A DNA stretch of 64,000 nt from Thereva unica (lineage: Eukaryota; Arthropoda; Insecta; Diptera; Therevidae): positions 7,293,445-7,357,444 of the forward strand of contig OX465286.1 in assembly GCA_949987705.1 (NCBI GenBank), written 5' to 3'. This document shows, one piece after another, positions 21,463 to 31,637 of the stretch. The notes under the pieces were generated by a model, which worked only from the letters and a program-made list of their open reading frames with translations, was not told the origin of the DNA and searched no databases. Positions within the stretch are counted from its first letter, which is position 1; each line of letters opens with the position of its first letter. A program made the translations under genes and the position numbers.

Positions 21463-22811
21463 GTCGTATGCCAACGTCGGGCCCTTGTCGTATGCCAACG
21501 TCGGGCCCTTGTCGTATGCCAACGTCTGGCCCATGTCGTATGCCAACGTCGGGCCCTTGTCGTATGCCAACGTCGGGCCCTTGTCGTATGCCAACGTCGG
21601 GCCCTTGTCGTATGCCAACGTCGGGCCCTTGTCGTATGCCAACGTCGGGCCCTTGTCGTATGCCAACGTCGGGCCCTTGTCGTATGCCAACGTCTGGCCC
21701 ATGTCGTATGCCAACGTCGGGCCCTTGTCGTATGCCAACGTCGGGCCCTTGTCGTATGACAACGTCGGGACCTTGTCGTATGCCAACGTCGGGCCCTTGT
21801 CGTATGCCAACGTCGGGCCCATGTCGTATGCCAACGTCGGGCCCTTGTCGTATGCCAACGTCGGGCCCTTGTCGTATGCCAACGTCGGGCCCATGTCGTA
21901 TGCCAACGTCGGGCCCTTGTCGTATGCCAACGTCGGGCCCTTGTCGTATGCCAACGTCGGGCCCTTGTCGTATGCCAACGTCGGGCCCATGTCGTATGCC
22001 AACGTCGGGCCCTTGTCGTATGCCAACGTCGGGCCCTTGTCGTATGCCAACGTCGGGCCCTTGTCGTATGCCAACGTCGGGCCCTTGTCGTATGCCAACG
22101 TCGGGCCCTTGTCGTATGCCAACGTCGGGCCCTTGTCGTATGCCAACGTCGGGCCCTTGTCGTATGCCAACGTCGGGCCCTTGTCGTATGCCAACGTCGG
22201 GCCCTTGTCGTATGCCAACGTCGGGCCCTTGTCGTATGCCAACGTCTGGCCCATGTCGTATGCCAACGTCGGGCCCTTGTCGTATGCCAACGTCGGGCCC
22301 TTGTCGTATGACAACGTCGGGCCCTTGTCGTATGCCAACGTCGGGCCCTTGTCGTATGCCAACGTCGGGCCCATGTCGTATGCCAACGTCGGGCCCTTGT
22401 CGTATGCCAACGTCGGGCCCTTGTCGTATGACAACGTCGCGCCAACTGTGGGATGTGACGCAACGCCAACATCTTTTGGCAACGTTGAACCGTTATCGTA
22501 TGCCAACGTTAAACCGTTATCGTATGCCAACGTCGAACCCTTATCGTATGCCAACGTCGAACCCTTATCGTATGCCAACGTTGAACCCTTATCGTATGCC
22601 AACGGTGGTTCTTTATTGCATGCCAACATTGATCCTGTATTGTATACCAGCGTTACCCTGATAATAAATGCCAACATCATAACAACGTTGGGCCTTGGAC
22701 CCTTGTCGTATGCCAACGTCGGGCCCTTGTCGTATGACAACGTCGGGCCCTTGTCGTATGCCAACGTCGGGCCTTTGTCGTATGCCAACGTCGGGCCCTT
22801 GTCGTATGCCA
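21463..22811. repeat. 24-bp GC-rich minisatellite upstream of mGluR
   Basis: Unit GTCGTATGCCAACGTCGGGC plus CCTT. About 40 units run with little change from 21463 to about 22438, followed by about 10 diverged units (22439-22697) and about five canonical ones (22698-22811). Variant units (TCTGGCCCATG, TATGACAACG, GGGCCCATG) recur in the same order 552 bp apart (23 units), evidence of block duplication. Because 24 is divisible by 3 and the unit lacks stops in five frames, long frames appear on both strands (SYANVGPL, RMPTSGPC, VVCQRRAL; AYDKGPTL and HTTRARRW). Each unit holds the palindrome GGGCCC and several CpGs. Confidence 0.97.
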
Positions 22812-22904
22812 GGTAATCTCACCGCTTCATGCGCCACACTCGCCAACACAGCGCCAACTTGGATTTGTCGCCGCCTATACATTGGCGAGCGCGTGCCGCA
22901 TGTT

Positions 22905-23025
22905 TTCATAATAAAGGAAAAATACATATATGTATGTACCGAAAATTTAACGTTTTCATTATAAAGGGAAAATACCGAAAATTGTATGTTTTCATAATAA
23001 AGTGAAAATACCAAAAATTTTATTT
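22905..23025. repeat. short tandem repeat, about 3 units
   Basis: TTTTCATAATAAAGGAAAAATAC-like units of about 45 bp, each ending ACCGAAAATT or ACCAAAAATT, three times. It directly follows the minisatellite's downstream flank. Confidence 0.6.
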
Positions 23026-23029
23026 AAAA

Positions 23030-23935
23030 AAAAAATTATTTTGAAAATTTAATTTTATTATTTTTTTTAGAACAATTTTTTCCAAGAACAATTTTTTTTT
23101 TGAAAATTTCAAATCCGTACTATAGAGAAACCGTACTGATCGAAGCAGTACTATGCGAGGTATTCCTGTAGTTACATAATGACCCAGTCGGGATAACACC
23201 ATCTGTCCAGTAATATCTGGCCGCTTTAGTGCTTTTACTGTCTAACAAAGTTCCACACGGGCCAACCAACAAATACTGGCGATCGTTCATTCTCGATTCG
23301 ATGAAGAATCGTACGGGGGTTTCACAAGAGCCAAACGTAAATTAATGTTAGAATGCTTCAGCTTGTTGTTGTTGTTTTTGACCCTAATTCTCCTTTCTTC
23401 CATCTCTTTTCTTTTCCTAACAAAAGGGAGACAAAAAACAGCAACAACCGTTCAGAAATTCAAAAATTCAAACGAAGTTTTTAGCAGATATTTGTTGGTT
23501 GGATGAGATTCCTTAAGTAATATTATTATTAGGGTGCAATCTTACATTTTGCGCAAACTATGACAATTATTTCTCCCATCCAGTGAGTGCACACTGCGTT
23601 CAAAAATGTACAGCTTATGAGGCGCAATATCGTATATAGTGCACCGGGCGCAAAAACCCCGAGTACCGGTCCTAGTCTTAAGACAGGCTTAAGATCCCCC
23701 ATCAAATTCTCTTAAGATTCGCTAATTTTCTGTCCAAAACGTAATGAATGTTAAGCTTTATATGCGCCACCAGCTGGATTAACTTTTATCTACAGGATAA
23801 TACTTCTGATATTTCTAGGCTTTACTCTCTTCCTTTTGGTTTCTTTCTGCCTTAGCTTCTGATTGAGGATATTTATCTTCTCCTCCACTTTATACCATAG
23901 ATCACACGATTGTATCATTTTAGTCTATGACGTTT
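23030..23935. other. no gene seen; partial repeats
   Basis: CCAACCAACAAATA (about 23258) is mirrored by TATTTGTTGGTTGG (about 23488), a 14-bp inverted pair 230 bp apart. An isolated hAT-type end (GTGCACCGGGCGCAA) is at 23640-23654. Confidence 0.4.
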
Positions 23936-23939
23936 CACA

Positions 23940-24240
23940 GAGCTAACCTCTCAACCGTTCAAAATTGAATCTGGAGTCCCCCAAGGCTCCCTTCTAGGCC
24001 CTAAGCTTTTCAATATATTTATACACGACTTCCCTACAAAATTCCCCTCAACACAACTTGCATACAATACGCTGACGAAACACTTGTTTGGGATACAATG
24101 GTCTCACCTATTAAAGCCACAGAAGAACTCCAAACACACGCCAACAACCAATAATAGATTACCTAGATAAATGGAACATAGAAATTAATCTGGGGAAAAT
24201 TTAAATAACCTGCTTCAGGAGTCCTGCAGGTAAAGGACAT
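23940..24240 (+). pseudogene. jockey-type LINE reverse-transcriptase fragment
   Basis: In shifting frames: IESGVPQGSLLGPKLFNIFI, HDFPTK, then TQLAY...ADETLVWDTM and ATEELQTHA. This is motif B, motif C (degraded YADDT) and the segment after it. Several frameshifts. Confidence 0.7.
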
Positions 24241-24944
24241 AGCACCGCGGGGATCAAAACTCTGCAAAATAACCATTAATTGTCATACACACAGCCACTT
24301 TGGCGCTAACTAATATGCTTGTGCATTAAACACTATGAATCTTCCTATGACCACGAAACCCCCCAATTACGCTTAGTTGATGAATCGAAAATGAAATAAA
24401 AACCCTCTCATAAAAACACTCTCATAAGGGTCGCCTCGTCATAAAAACCCTCTCAACCCCCTCACCATCGTGAACCGGCATCGGCTACGAATTTTCATAT
24501 TCCCATAAAAATGATAATCCCAGTGCGCATGACGAATGGCAGTTGAAATGCTTGCCCTCCATTGGCTCCATCCCTTCGCCCATATCCTCCGTGCTACGCC
24601 TTCTCGGATTCCAGTGTTGCGCATTCCTTTGTTGCGCGCATTCCTGTGTTACGCATTCCTGTGTTGCGAATTCCTCAAAATTTACTCTCATAATATTTTC
24701 AAAACGCGCCTAAAGAAGTATAACTTCTAAAATTTAAAAAAAAAATCGGACAAAAGGAAAAATAAAAGAAATTCTAATTTATTAATTATAAAAATTAATT
24801 ACATTAAAAAAAACAAGCTTTTACATTGTCTATATTCCATTTATATTATAAACAATTTTTCATTTTTATATTTCAATAATATTAAAAATAACATTTCCAC
24901 TTATGATTGATCTTCTGAATTTTGCTTTATGTAAAAAAAAACTG
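24241..24944. other. no gene seen
   Basis: Contains small direct repeats (CATAAAAACCCTCTCA near 24412-24450; GCGCATTCCTGTGTTACGCAT-like words near 24610-24670) and AT-rich DNA. No domain. Confidence 0.4.
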
Positions 24945-25090
24945 ATGTCCACTTCGTTCAACCGGGATATTGAATCGATTCTTCATTGGGGCAAAATGAG
25001 CCGCGTCGTATTCAATGCCACGAAAACGAAGTACTGTCTGATCTCCAAAAAAAATTGTACCGACCTTCCTCCTCAATTTGAAATTGTTTA
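24945..25090 (+). pseudogene. LINE RT fragment downstream of motif C
   Basis: Reads FNRDIESILHWGKMSRVVFN, then ATKTKYCLISKKN. This is the 'LNxDLxxIxxWGxxNxVxFNxxKTxxxxxS' segment after YADD in jockey/CR1-like RT. It probably belongs to the same family as the fragment at 21085. Confidence 0.7.
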
Positions 25091-25302
25091 GTCCTAATTT
25101 GAAATTGTTTAGTCCCAATTTGAAGTTGAAAAGGTATAGTCGGGAAAGAAGCAACTGCCACAACCTAGACGCGATATTTTTATTCCACCTACTCCCAAAC
25201 ACTGCCAGGTAAACTTCTCTAGCGAAACCGTCCGGCATACTGGAGAATTGAGCAATCGTTACCGAAGAAAACCTGGCTATAGAATATCGAGGGCGACCTA
25301 AA

Positions 25303-25594
25303 AGGCTGTATCAGATCCAAAGCAGCGCAACAAAAATATCAGCAGCAAACTGTTTCTATTGGTCAAAGCGGGTCACATGACCACAGAAGCAGCACTGAAT
25401 GCTGCCGCTGCTTTTTCATTCCTAATCCTAATTTTGCTGCCCATCAAGGCAGCTTTTTTGACATTTCAGTTTTTTATTTAAGACGAAAAAGCGTTTGCTG
25501 CCTGCTGCTGCTACAACGAATCTGATACAAGAAGCAGCATGCTGCCTCTTCCGCTGCTGCTGTCGCTGCTCAGAAATTTGATCTGATACAGCCT
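25303..25594. mobile_element. MITE with 15-bp perfect TIRs, 292 bp
   Basis: AGGCTGTATCAGATC at the left and its exact complement GATCTGATACAGCCT at the right. AAA is duplicated on both sides (host CCTAAAGAATC). The inner sequence is rich in GCAGC/GCTGC words, and GATACAAGAAGCAGC repeats the terminal motif internally. Confidence 0.85.
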
Positions 25595-26089
25595 AAAGAA
25601 TCAAAGATTATCAGCCACCGAGACTAGAGACGTCGCCAAAAATTGCCGAGAATGGAATGGAAACGAATCGTGACAAGAGTTCGAGACCCAGCGGCACCCA
25701 GGGGCGGCGCTTTCATAGGTGCAAATGGTGCACTTGCACCGGGCGCAATTGAACGGGGCGCAATTTCAGAAATTCAGGTGTTTAAAATTTCAAACTTTCA
25801 CAAAAAAATTGAAAATTCCGATGATTTCGTTTTCATCTATGAAAGGAATGCTTTTTTACTACACCATATCAACTCACAGAAAGGTAAAAATTGTTCCGAT
25901 GCCTCTATATTGTGTGTATTGCTATTCCGATCGACGGTCAGAATAATATTCAAAATACTTTTCGGGATGGATGATAATTTTTTAGTATTAGGTTAAGCAT
26001 TTCCGTCCCGCATACTTTTACTAAAAAACACATTTTAAAACTTGAAAACTTTTTGAGCGAACTACACTCTGAAAAAAGGGGGAGTTTTT

Positions 26090-26545
26090 TTTTATGTGAC
26101 AGACTAGAGGCTTAGGGAAAGTCCGACAATCTACATTTTTTCTTATACCATGTCGAACAGCAGCTCTAGCCGGAAGATAGAGAGAAGAGAAGGAACTGCC
26201 ACAACCTAGCCGCGATATTTTATTTTATTCCACCTACTCGCCACCATTTCGCGACTCTGACATCGGGGCATCCAGAACAACTCGCTGGAGTGTTATGCCT
26301 CCTGAAACGAGTTGAATCTCATCAACCAACCGATGACATGCGCATCCACCAGCAGATGACATGACATGGAAGGACTAGGGAAGGCTATGACAGGAGGAAG
26401 CAGGAATGTAAAGAGGGAAGAAGAGAGAGAAAGAAACTTATGTAGGTGGGAAAGGGGAAAGCCGAAGGACCGTGGGCTGGCCAGGATTCGAACCCGGGAC
26501 CTCTGGGATAGCAGTCAGGCGCCTTACCCCTAGACTACCGAGGTC
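26090..26545 (-). mobile_element. SINE1 copy with tRNA-like head
   Basis: Read on the minus strand, 26545-26472 resembles a tRNA: an A-box-like TAGTCTAGGGGTAAGG and an exact B box GGTTCGAATCC. The body (26100-26460) matches the copies at 14280, 38050 and 49707. It is a Pol III-type SINE, not a functional tRNA: the acceptor ends do not pair. Confidence 0.7.
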
Positions 26546-26549
26546 GATT

Positions 26550-26925
26550 TTCGTCGTCGTCTTAGGGGACGGCACAGGAGGGAACCGCTTAGAGTTGGCC
26601 AGTCCAGGCGCGTACCTCCAGCGTTCATCAAAGTCCGGTCGGCCAGGGCCATTTTCAGCAAGCTGGAAGATGCCCCAATAGACGGCTCCAGACCGATGAA
26701 TACAATATCAGAGCCCTGTTTAAGGCATCCGCAATTTCTTTGCCTTTGAAGCCCCATCATAACGTACACCTATGCTTGAAAGACAGTTGCTAGGGTGCCT
26801 AGGCTTATCACCCTCCTGAATTTGGGGCTTTCATTCCAGATTCCGGCGCCCACACCTGTCTTTGTTTTAGAACCATCCCTGTACCATACTAGTCCGTCCG
26901 GCAATACTTTAGGATATAAGGTATA
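26550..26925 (-). pseudogene. LINE RNase H domain remnant
   Basis: Minus-strand pieces read TVFQA-x-VYVMMG, SDIVFIGLEPSIGAS and LADRTLMNAG, suggestive of the RNase H segment (TVFQAEVYAI...) of R1/jockey-group LINEs. Badly decayed; family assignment is tentative. Confidence 0.35.
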
Positions 26926-27042
26926 CTGCACCGGGCGCAAAAAACCCAAGCAACGCCCCTGGCGGCACCGGCAGAAGCGTATCCGTTGCGAGGACGTCCC
27001 GCTCTAGCCACCAGCTTACGGATCAAAAAAGAAGAAGAAAAA

Positions 27043-27440
27043 ATGTCTTCGACTAATTTAGTTAATTTAGCGAACTTGATTTCTTCCCCTGTTTGATCAC
27101 AAAGCGACGACAAATCGCACTGGGACACTACTAGACATATTTGTTAGACATTGTGACCCACATTACCACCTACGGAGGTTCGGAAGGAGCATTCATATGA
27201 CCTTCATATTCTCTCTAATAGAGTGCGACTGAATGGCGGGCGCGGTCCTTCAAAGAAAAAGGATGATAGAAAGAAAGAAGCGTCCTTCATGTATGAAAAT
27301 AAATCATTGCTTTCCACTTGTATTTAATGTTTAAATTGATCATCAAGATTGATAATTTGTCGTTTTTCTATGAACAGAAAATTTTATTTTGATCAGCAAT
27401 CTTAAAATTTATTTTACAACAAAAAAAAGTCAAAATAAAA
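27043..27440. other. no gene seen
   Basis: No ORF, TIR or repeat boundary recognised. Confidence 0.4.
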
Positions 27441-28099
27441 ACAAGCGCCACCAGCAAGATTCGAACCCGAGACAGTGGCGGTTTCAGAGGGGGGTAATTG
27501 GGTAATTACCCCCCCCCCCCCCCCAAGATTTGCGTTCCCTTATTTATTTTTATTCTTAAAAATTACTAATATTACAAACAAAAAAGTTAAGTGTATGGTG
27601 AATCTAGTCCGCGATTTATGACTGTGAATTTTTTCTCCTGGAGAGTCGTGGAAGGGACCGATACCCGTGACTTAAGCTAATATGGCACGCTATGTAAACA
27701 AACCGAAGTTAACTGCTCAAGCGCCGAAAGAGAAGTGATGAACTTCTTCCTTTGCACGGGTTCCCTTTTCTAAATATACGCGACATACGTTGATACTATT
27801 AGTCTCTTTGATATTAGGTGTGTTTTTTAAACCTGTTCTGTCCTGGAACATTTAAAAAACGCAAGGAACATTTCAATTTTCATTTGCATAAATTACGGCT
27901 GTGGACTTTTTAATTTCTTTTACTATTTTATAAAAATCTATCAATTTTTTGCGTTTTTTATTCAGTAAACAAAGAATTTATTTTATTTGTAAACTGCCAA
28001 TTTAAAAAACGTGTAAGGGAAAAGGGAAATTTCATTTAAATTTAATTTCTCTTTGGCCTGGATACGGTTCTCAGTAATTGTCGGGGACAAGAATTTGTA

Positions 28100-28175
28100 T
28101 TAGAGTTGAGCCGGACTTACAAGAGGCAGTTTATTTGTCCCGTACGCGATATTAAATTGTACTGAGGCCTCAACT
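28100..28175 (+). repeat. gypsy LTR-like segment inside the hAT element
   Basis: GTTGAGCCGGACTTACAAGAG, then GGCAGTTTATTTGTC and TGTACTGAGGCCTCAA, resemble the complement of 33780-33850, just after the gypsy pol stop at about 33867. Possibly part of a solo LTR; its limits could not be fixed. Confidence 0.4.
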
Positions 28176-28243
28176 TTTTTAAATGTCCCGGTTCAAAAAT
28201 AATGTACTACTGGGATATGAGCGTGTATCGTACGATTGTAAAT

Positions 28244-28660
28244 TACGAAGTGGAGAGACATTTCTTTCTTCTTTTGCCGCAGTAAAATATCCAATTTGAA
28301 CTGCACCGAGGTGAGATTGTAAACACGAACTGGATGGAACAACATTTTCTTATTTCTTTTGCGACTGTAAAATATCCAATTCGAATTGCGGCGAGGTGGC
28401 GAGGTAAACACGAACTGCCGAGACATTTTCTTACAGCTTTTGCCGCAGTAAAATATCGATTTTAAACCGAGACGTGGTGGGATTGTAAATACGAACTGGA
28501 GAGAAATCTTTTACATTTTTGGAGGGAGTGAAATTTAATACTCGAGAGATATTTCTTACATTTTTCGAGGGAGGTAAATTTTGTACTGAAGAGACAATTC
28601 TTACATTTGTCGAAGGAGTGAAGTTTTGTACTCGAGAGACATTTCTTACTACTTTTTAGG
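28244..28660. repeat. degenerate tandem repeats (about 83 bp, then about 46 bp)
   Basis: ACGAACTGGAGAGACATTTTC-like starts recur at about 28244, 28326, 28411 and 28493. Shorter units with CTCGAGAGACATTTCTTACA recur at about 28542, 28585 and 28630. The 28193-28426 frame is part of this array. Confidence 0.65.
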
Positions 28661-29879
28661 CGAGGTGCGATTGTAAAATAGAAATATTATTTCTGGAATA
28701 TTTTCGTGTTATTTTCAATTTTAGGGAATTTCATTTTAAATCTGTAAATATGTTTTTCCTTATACAGTTTACAAAAAATTTAAAGAATATTTTTGTAATT
28801 AAATTTCATTCATTCATCATTTATCGTATCCCCTCTTTCGCAAACCCAATAGATCTACCCGCATCGCTACATTTGAGCCATTCACTACGTGACGTGCTAG
28901 CAATACAATAGCACCTCGCCTCATTTGAAGTGAGACATTGTACTGGTTCAAAAGGAAAAAGAGGCTCCTCTTACAAACTCATTTAATAATCGTGTCCTAC
29001 CCAACACTAATTTGTATGGAAGCTGTTCCAGGAAAGAATAGAACAGATTAAAAAACGCAGCAATTGTTAATCGTTACATCGTGTTAAATTAAGAGAATCG
29101 CATAGACCAAGAGCCAGCGACGTATTTTGGGTTGTCATTTCATTAGTCATGAAAATTTCCACACTGAATCTTATACACCTGCTGAACAATAAAAGCTAGT
29201 TCTGGCAACCCCCAGTGGCCGGAATGTAGTACCCTAAAATTACAAAGGGGGTAGGACTTTATTCAATTTTGATATAGTATTAGTCATGCATTTTCAGGAG
29301 ATTATTTTTGATGGTATTTTCTATTTATAAAAATTATGCCAGAACATTTCCCCGTCACCAAAGTGCCGCCAGAACGCTGTAAATATTCATTTAACAAAAC
29401 GATATTTTTGTTATTTCATTATAGTTCAGTCGACAGAGTCAGACTAAATGTTAACTCACGAAACTTTTTCTAAAAATATAGTTTTTCGTGAGTAGAATAT
29501 GTTAAAAAAAATTTTCGGAAAATCGGTTGTACGCTACCCCTAAAAACAACCCCCTAAAAACAGAAAATTTCGTTTTTGGCTAATATCTCTTAAAGGGAAA
29601 GTCCTATCCTAAAGTATTGTTTACAAAGTTTGTAGATCATGCGATTATCTACAAAAAATGATTTCATTCATTTTCCCGTACGAATCGCTGTTCATGAGAT
29701 ATCGCCATTTTAAAGATTTAAAATACTTATCCCCTAATTCTCAACTTGTATAGGTCATCAGACGTTTAATAAATCCTCTGTTGCACTACATGGCTAATAT
29801 TTTCAGGAGTGATTCCAGGATGGTTTTGAAGCGACAAATTGTTCTAGAGAGGGGGCTATCCCCACTATCCACTACGGTA

Positions 29880-30193
29880 CAGGGTGTTTACCAAAGAAAA
29901 AATGTATTTTTTTTTAATATCTACAAGATATGTAGGTCCAAAATATGACCAAACTGCTAAAATATTGGAATTTTTCTGGAAAAACGAAGAATATTGGGAT
30001 TTAGATCCCAATTTTTAATTCCATATCGTGTAAACGGAGTTACTCAAGTTCATTTTCTAATTACCATATAAAATAATACACATTTACCTAAAAGATGAAC
30101 CTAATTACATTGCTCTACGATAATTCGTCTAGGAGTTATTCAACTTTAAGTAAATATTAAAAAAATACATTTTTTTCTTTCGTAAACACCCTG
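29880..30193. mobile_element. mariner-type MITE, 314 bp
   Basis: CAGGGTGTTTACCAAAGAAA at left is mirrored at right (complement CAGGGTGTTTACGAAAGAAA), with TA on both sides (29878-29879, 30194-30195). The arms are about 55 bp including poly-A/T. It lies inside the hAT element, so it is younger. Confidence 0.75.
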
Positions 30194-31089
30194 TATCGTA
30201 GTGGATGATGGATAGATGATGGAGTAAGGATGAATAGAATTTTATTTTATTATTATATAAATTCCTTTTTATACAAATTATATTTTTTGATGTCGATTGT
30301 TTTGTATTTATGGAATAAAAAAAATATTTCTTTTTTTTTTCTTTTTTTTAATTACCCCCCTAAGCTAGTTGGCTGGAAACGCCCTTGACCCGAGAACTTT
30401 GCGCCTCTATATAATTCTAAGAACTATGGCAGTAGTGCTAATATAATATTTTCCTAATTAATTGATTATATTTCGATTAAAATTAGTTAAACTAACCAAC
30501 AATGTTCTCTAAAAGGTCCGGCCTGTTAGTAGCTTCATTAAAATGTGTGTTACCCTTCAACGTTAATGTCATCAAGTTAATTTTGACAATAAAAACCAAT
30601 CTCACAACTGATAAAATCGGTATTGCAGGATGGATCCGATAAGATTTGACAGTCAAAAATTGCATAGCTTTAGGAGCCTAAAAATCACTTTTAATAATAT
30701 CAAAAGTTTATTTTATTGATATTTATTAAATAAACCAATAAAAATATGGTTAAATTATGTTTTTTAGTAATTAAAAATATTATAGAACATATGAATAATA
30801 ACTATTTAATAATAGTATGCGTAATAACGATTATTGATGTTAACGCAAAAGCGGCCTAAAAACTGAGTTTTTATCGTTACGATTCTTGCGCACTTTCTTG
30901 AGATTTCAAGAAATCAAAATTTTTCTTTTTTATGTTTTTTCTTTAAATTTAAAGAATTTAGGGTTTATTAAAGTGAATAAATATATTTCATAAAATTTGG
31001 TAGTATTTTCTTGTGTATGGGGATATGTTTTTTCCTTAAAATATAATAATATAATATAAATAGTCAAAAACAGGATTTTAAAATACATA

Positions 31090-31637
31090 CAGTGCTGCAT
31101 ACAAAATTAAGACCACCTACACTTTATCATGAAACTTTTACTTCCGATGCCTACAGCTTTCGAATGATATGTTGGGCTACATAAATCTAGTGTCTAGTTT
31201 CTGTAATAATTTCATTAAAATAAAACAATACAGTATTGCAATATAAATTATAATTGCACTGCAATTATCAAATAATTAAAACTTGTTACATCCTACCATC
31301 AAAAGACACAATGAATGTCGGACCGTTCAGAACAGGACAACTTCAGAACGCAAAAAAATTGTGAAAAGACGTGTTGGAAGTTCTTTCCTCAAGTTAGTTA
31401 AAGAAAATCGAGCCCTGCTCTTTCGGCAGATCTCCATTACGCAAAAGTCTGCTGGTCACATTTGACGAATCCTTTGCGCAAAAGGATAGTTTGATCGGAG
31501 CACGACAAAAAATCCTAACATGCAGACCTGCTCGAGCAAGAGTTTTGTAGCATAGAAGATAGCACCCACAGGAATGGGAATCCGCAAGACTGGAACGAAT
31601 TTTTTTCACAGATGAAAATGAAGCCAAGCCAAAGCAC
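31090..31637 (+). pseudogene. Tc1/mariner-family transposon fragment
   Basis: Begins after TA with CAGTGCTGCATACAAAATTA and AGACCACC, a Tc1-type terminus. A 60-codon frame (31283-31465) resembles the N-terminal DNA-binding part (TSERKKIVKR, ENRALLFRQI). Later, another frame gives QEWESARLERIFFTDENEAK, matching the Tc1 'W..V.F.DE..F' catalytic region. The rest is cut off at about 31637. Confidence 0.65.

Larger units (their letters stand above)
25700..26961. mobile_element. hAT element, 1262 bp, 8-bp TSD
   Basis: Ends CAGGGGCGGCGCTTTC and (complement) CAGGGGCGTTGCTTGGG; exact duplication GCGGCACC at 25692-25699 and 26962-26969. Subterminal GTGCACTTGCACCGGGCGCA occurs near the left end and its relative near the right. 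This family's ends recur at 18469, 23640, 49627 and 63367. No transposase; it carries a SINE1 copy and an RNase H remnant. Confidence 0.88.
25286..27042 (+). mobile_element. SINE2 copy split by a MITE and an hAT element
   Basis: Three pieces of the unit at 3399-3587: 25286-25302 (ATCGAGGGCGACCTAA), 25595-25699 (to GTTCGAGACCCAGCGGCACC) and 26970-27042 (GCGTATCCGTTGCGAGGACG to AAGAAGAAG). Removing the inserts restores the SINE order, so the SINE is older than both. Confidence 0.75.
27473..30387. mobile_element. hAT element, 2915 bp, exact 8-bp TSD
   Basis: Ends CAGTGGCGGTTTC and (complement) CAAGGGCGTTTCC; duplication ACCCGAGA at 27465-27472 and 30388-30395. Subterminal GGGGGGTAATT occurs at both ends. 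No hAT transposase frame could be found. It contains LTR-like sequence (about 28100-28175), degenerate tandem repeats and a mariner-type MITE. Confidence 0.88.
27441..31089. repeat. dispersed repeat R2, copy 2, split by an hAT element
   Basis: 27441-27472 and 30396-31089 join into the R2 unit seen at 7722 and 32582; the TSD ACCCGAGA of the insert is the native R2 sequence. The end of R2 after AAATACATA is replaced by a Tc1 fragment. Confidence 0.75.

Noticed and set aside
21463..22811. CRISPR array
   Set aside because: No unique spacers; the whole unit repeats, and the DNA is plainly eukaryotic.
21332..22816. 494-codon SYANVGPL-repeat protein and the four overlapping long frames
   Set aside because: All are by-products of a 24-bp unit lacking stops in five frames. 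There is no signal peptide or flanking domain, and the upstream part is an RT remnant read in a different frame.
26472..26545. functional tRNA gene
   Set aside because: A and B boxes are present but the acceptor ends do not pair, and the unit is fused to a dispersed SINE body.
27473..30387. autonomous hAT transposon
   Set aside because: No transposase-like frame over 2.9 kb; the interior is tandem repeats, LTR-like DNA and a MITE.
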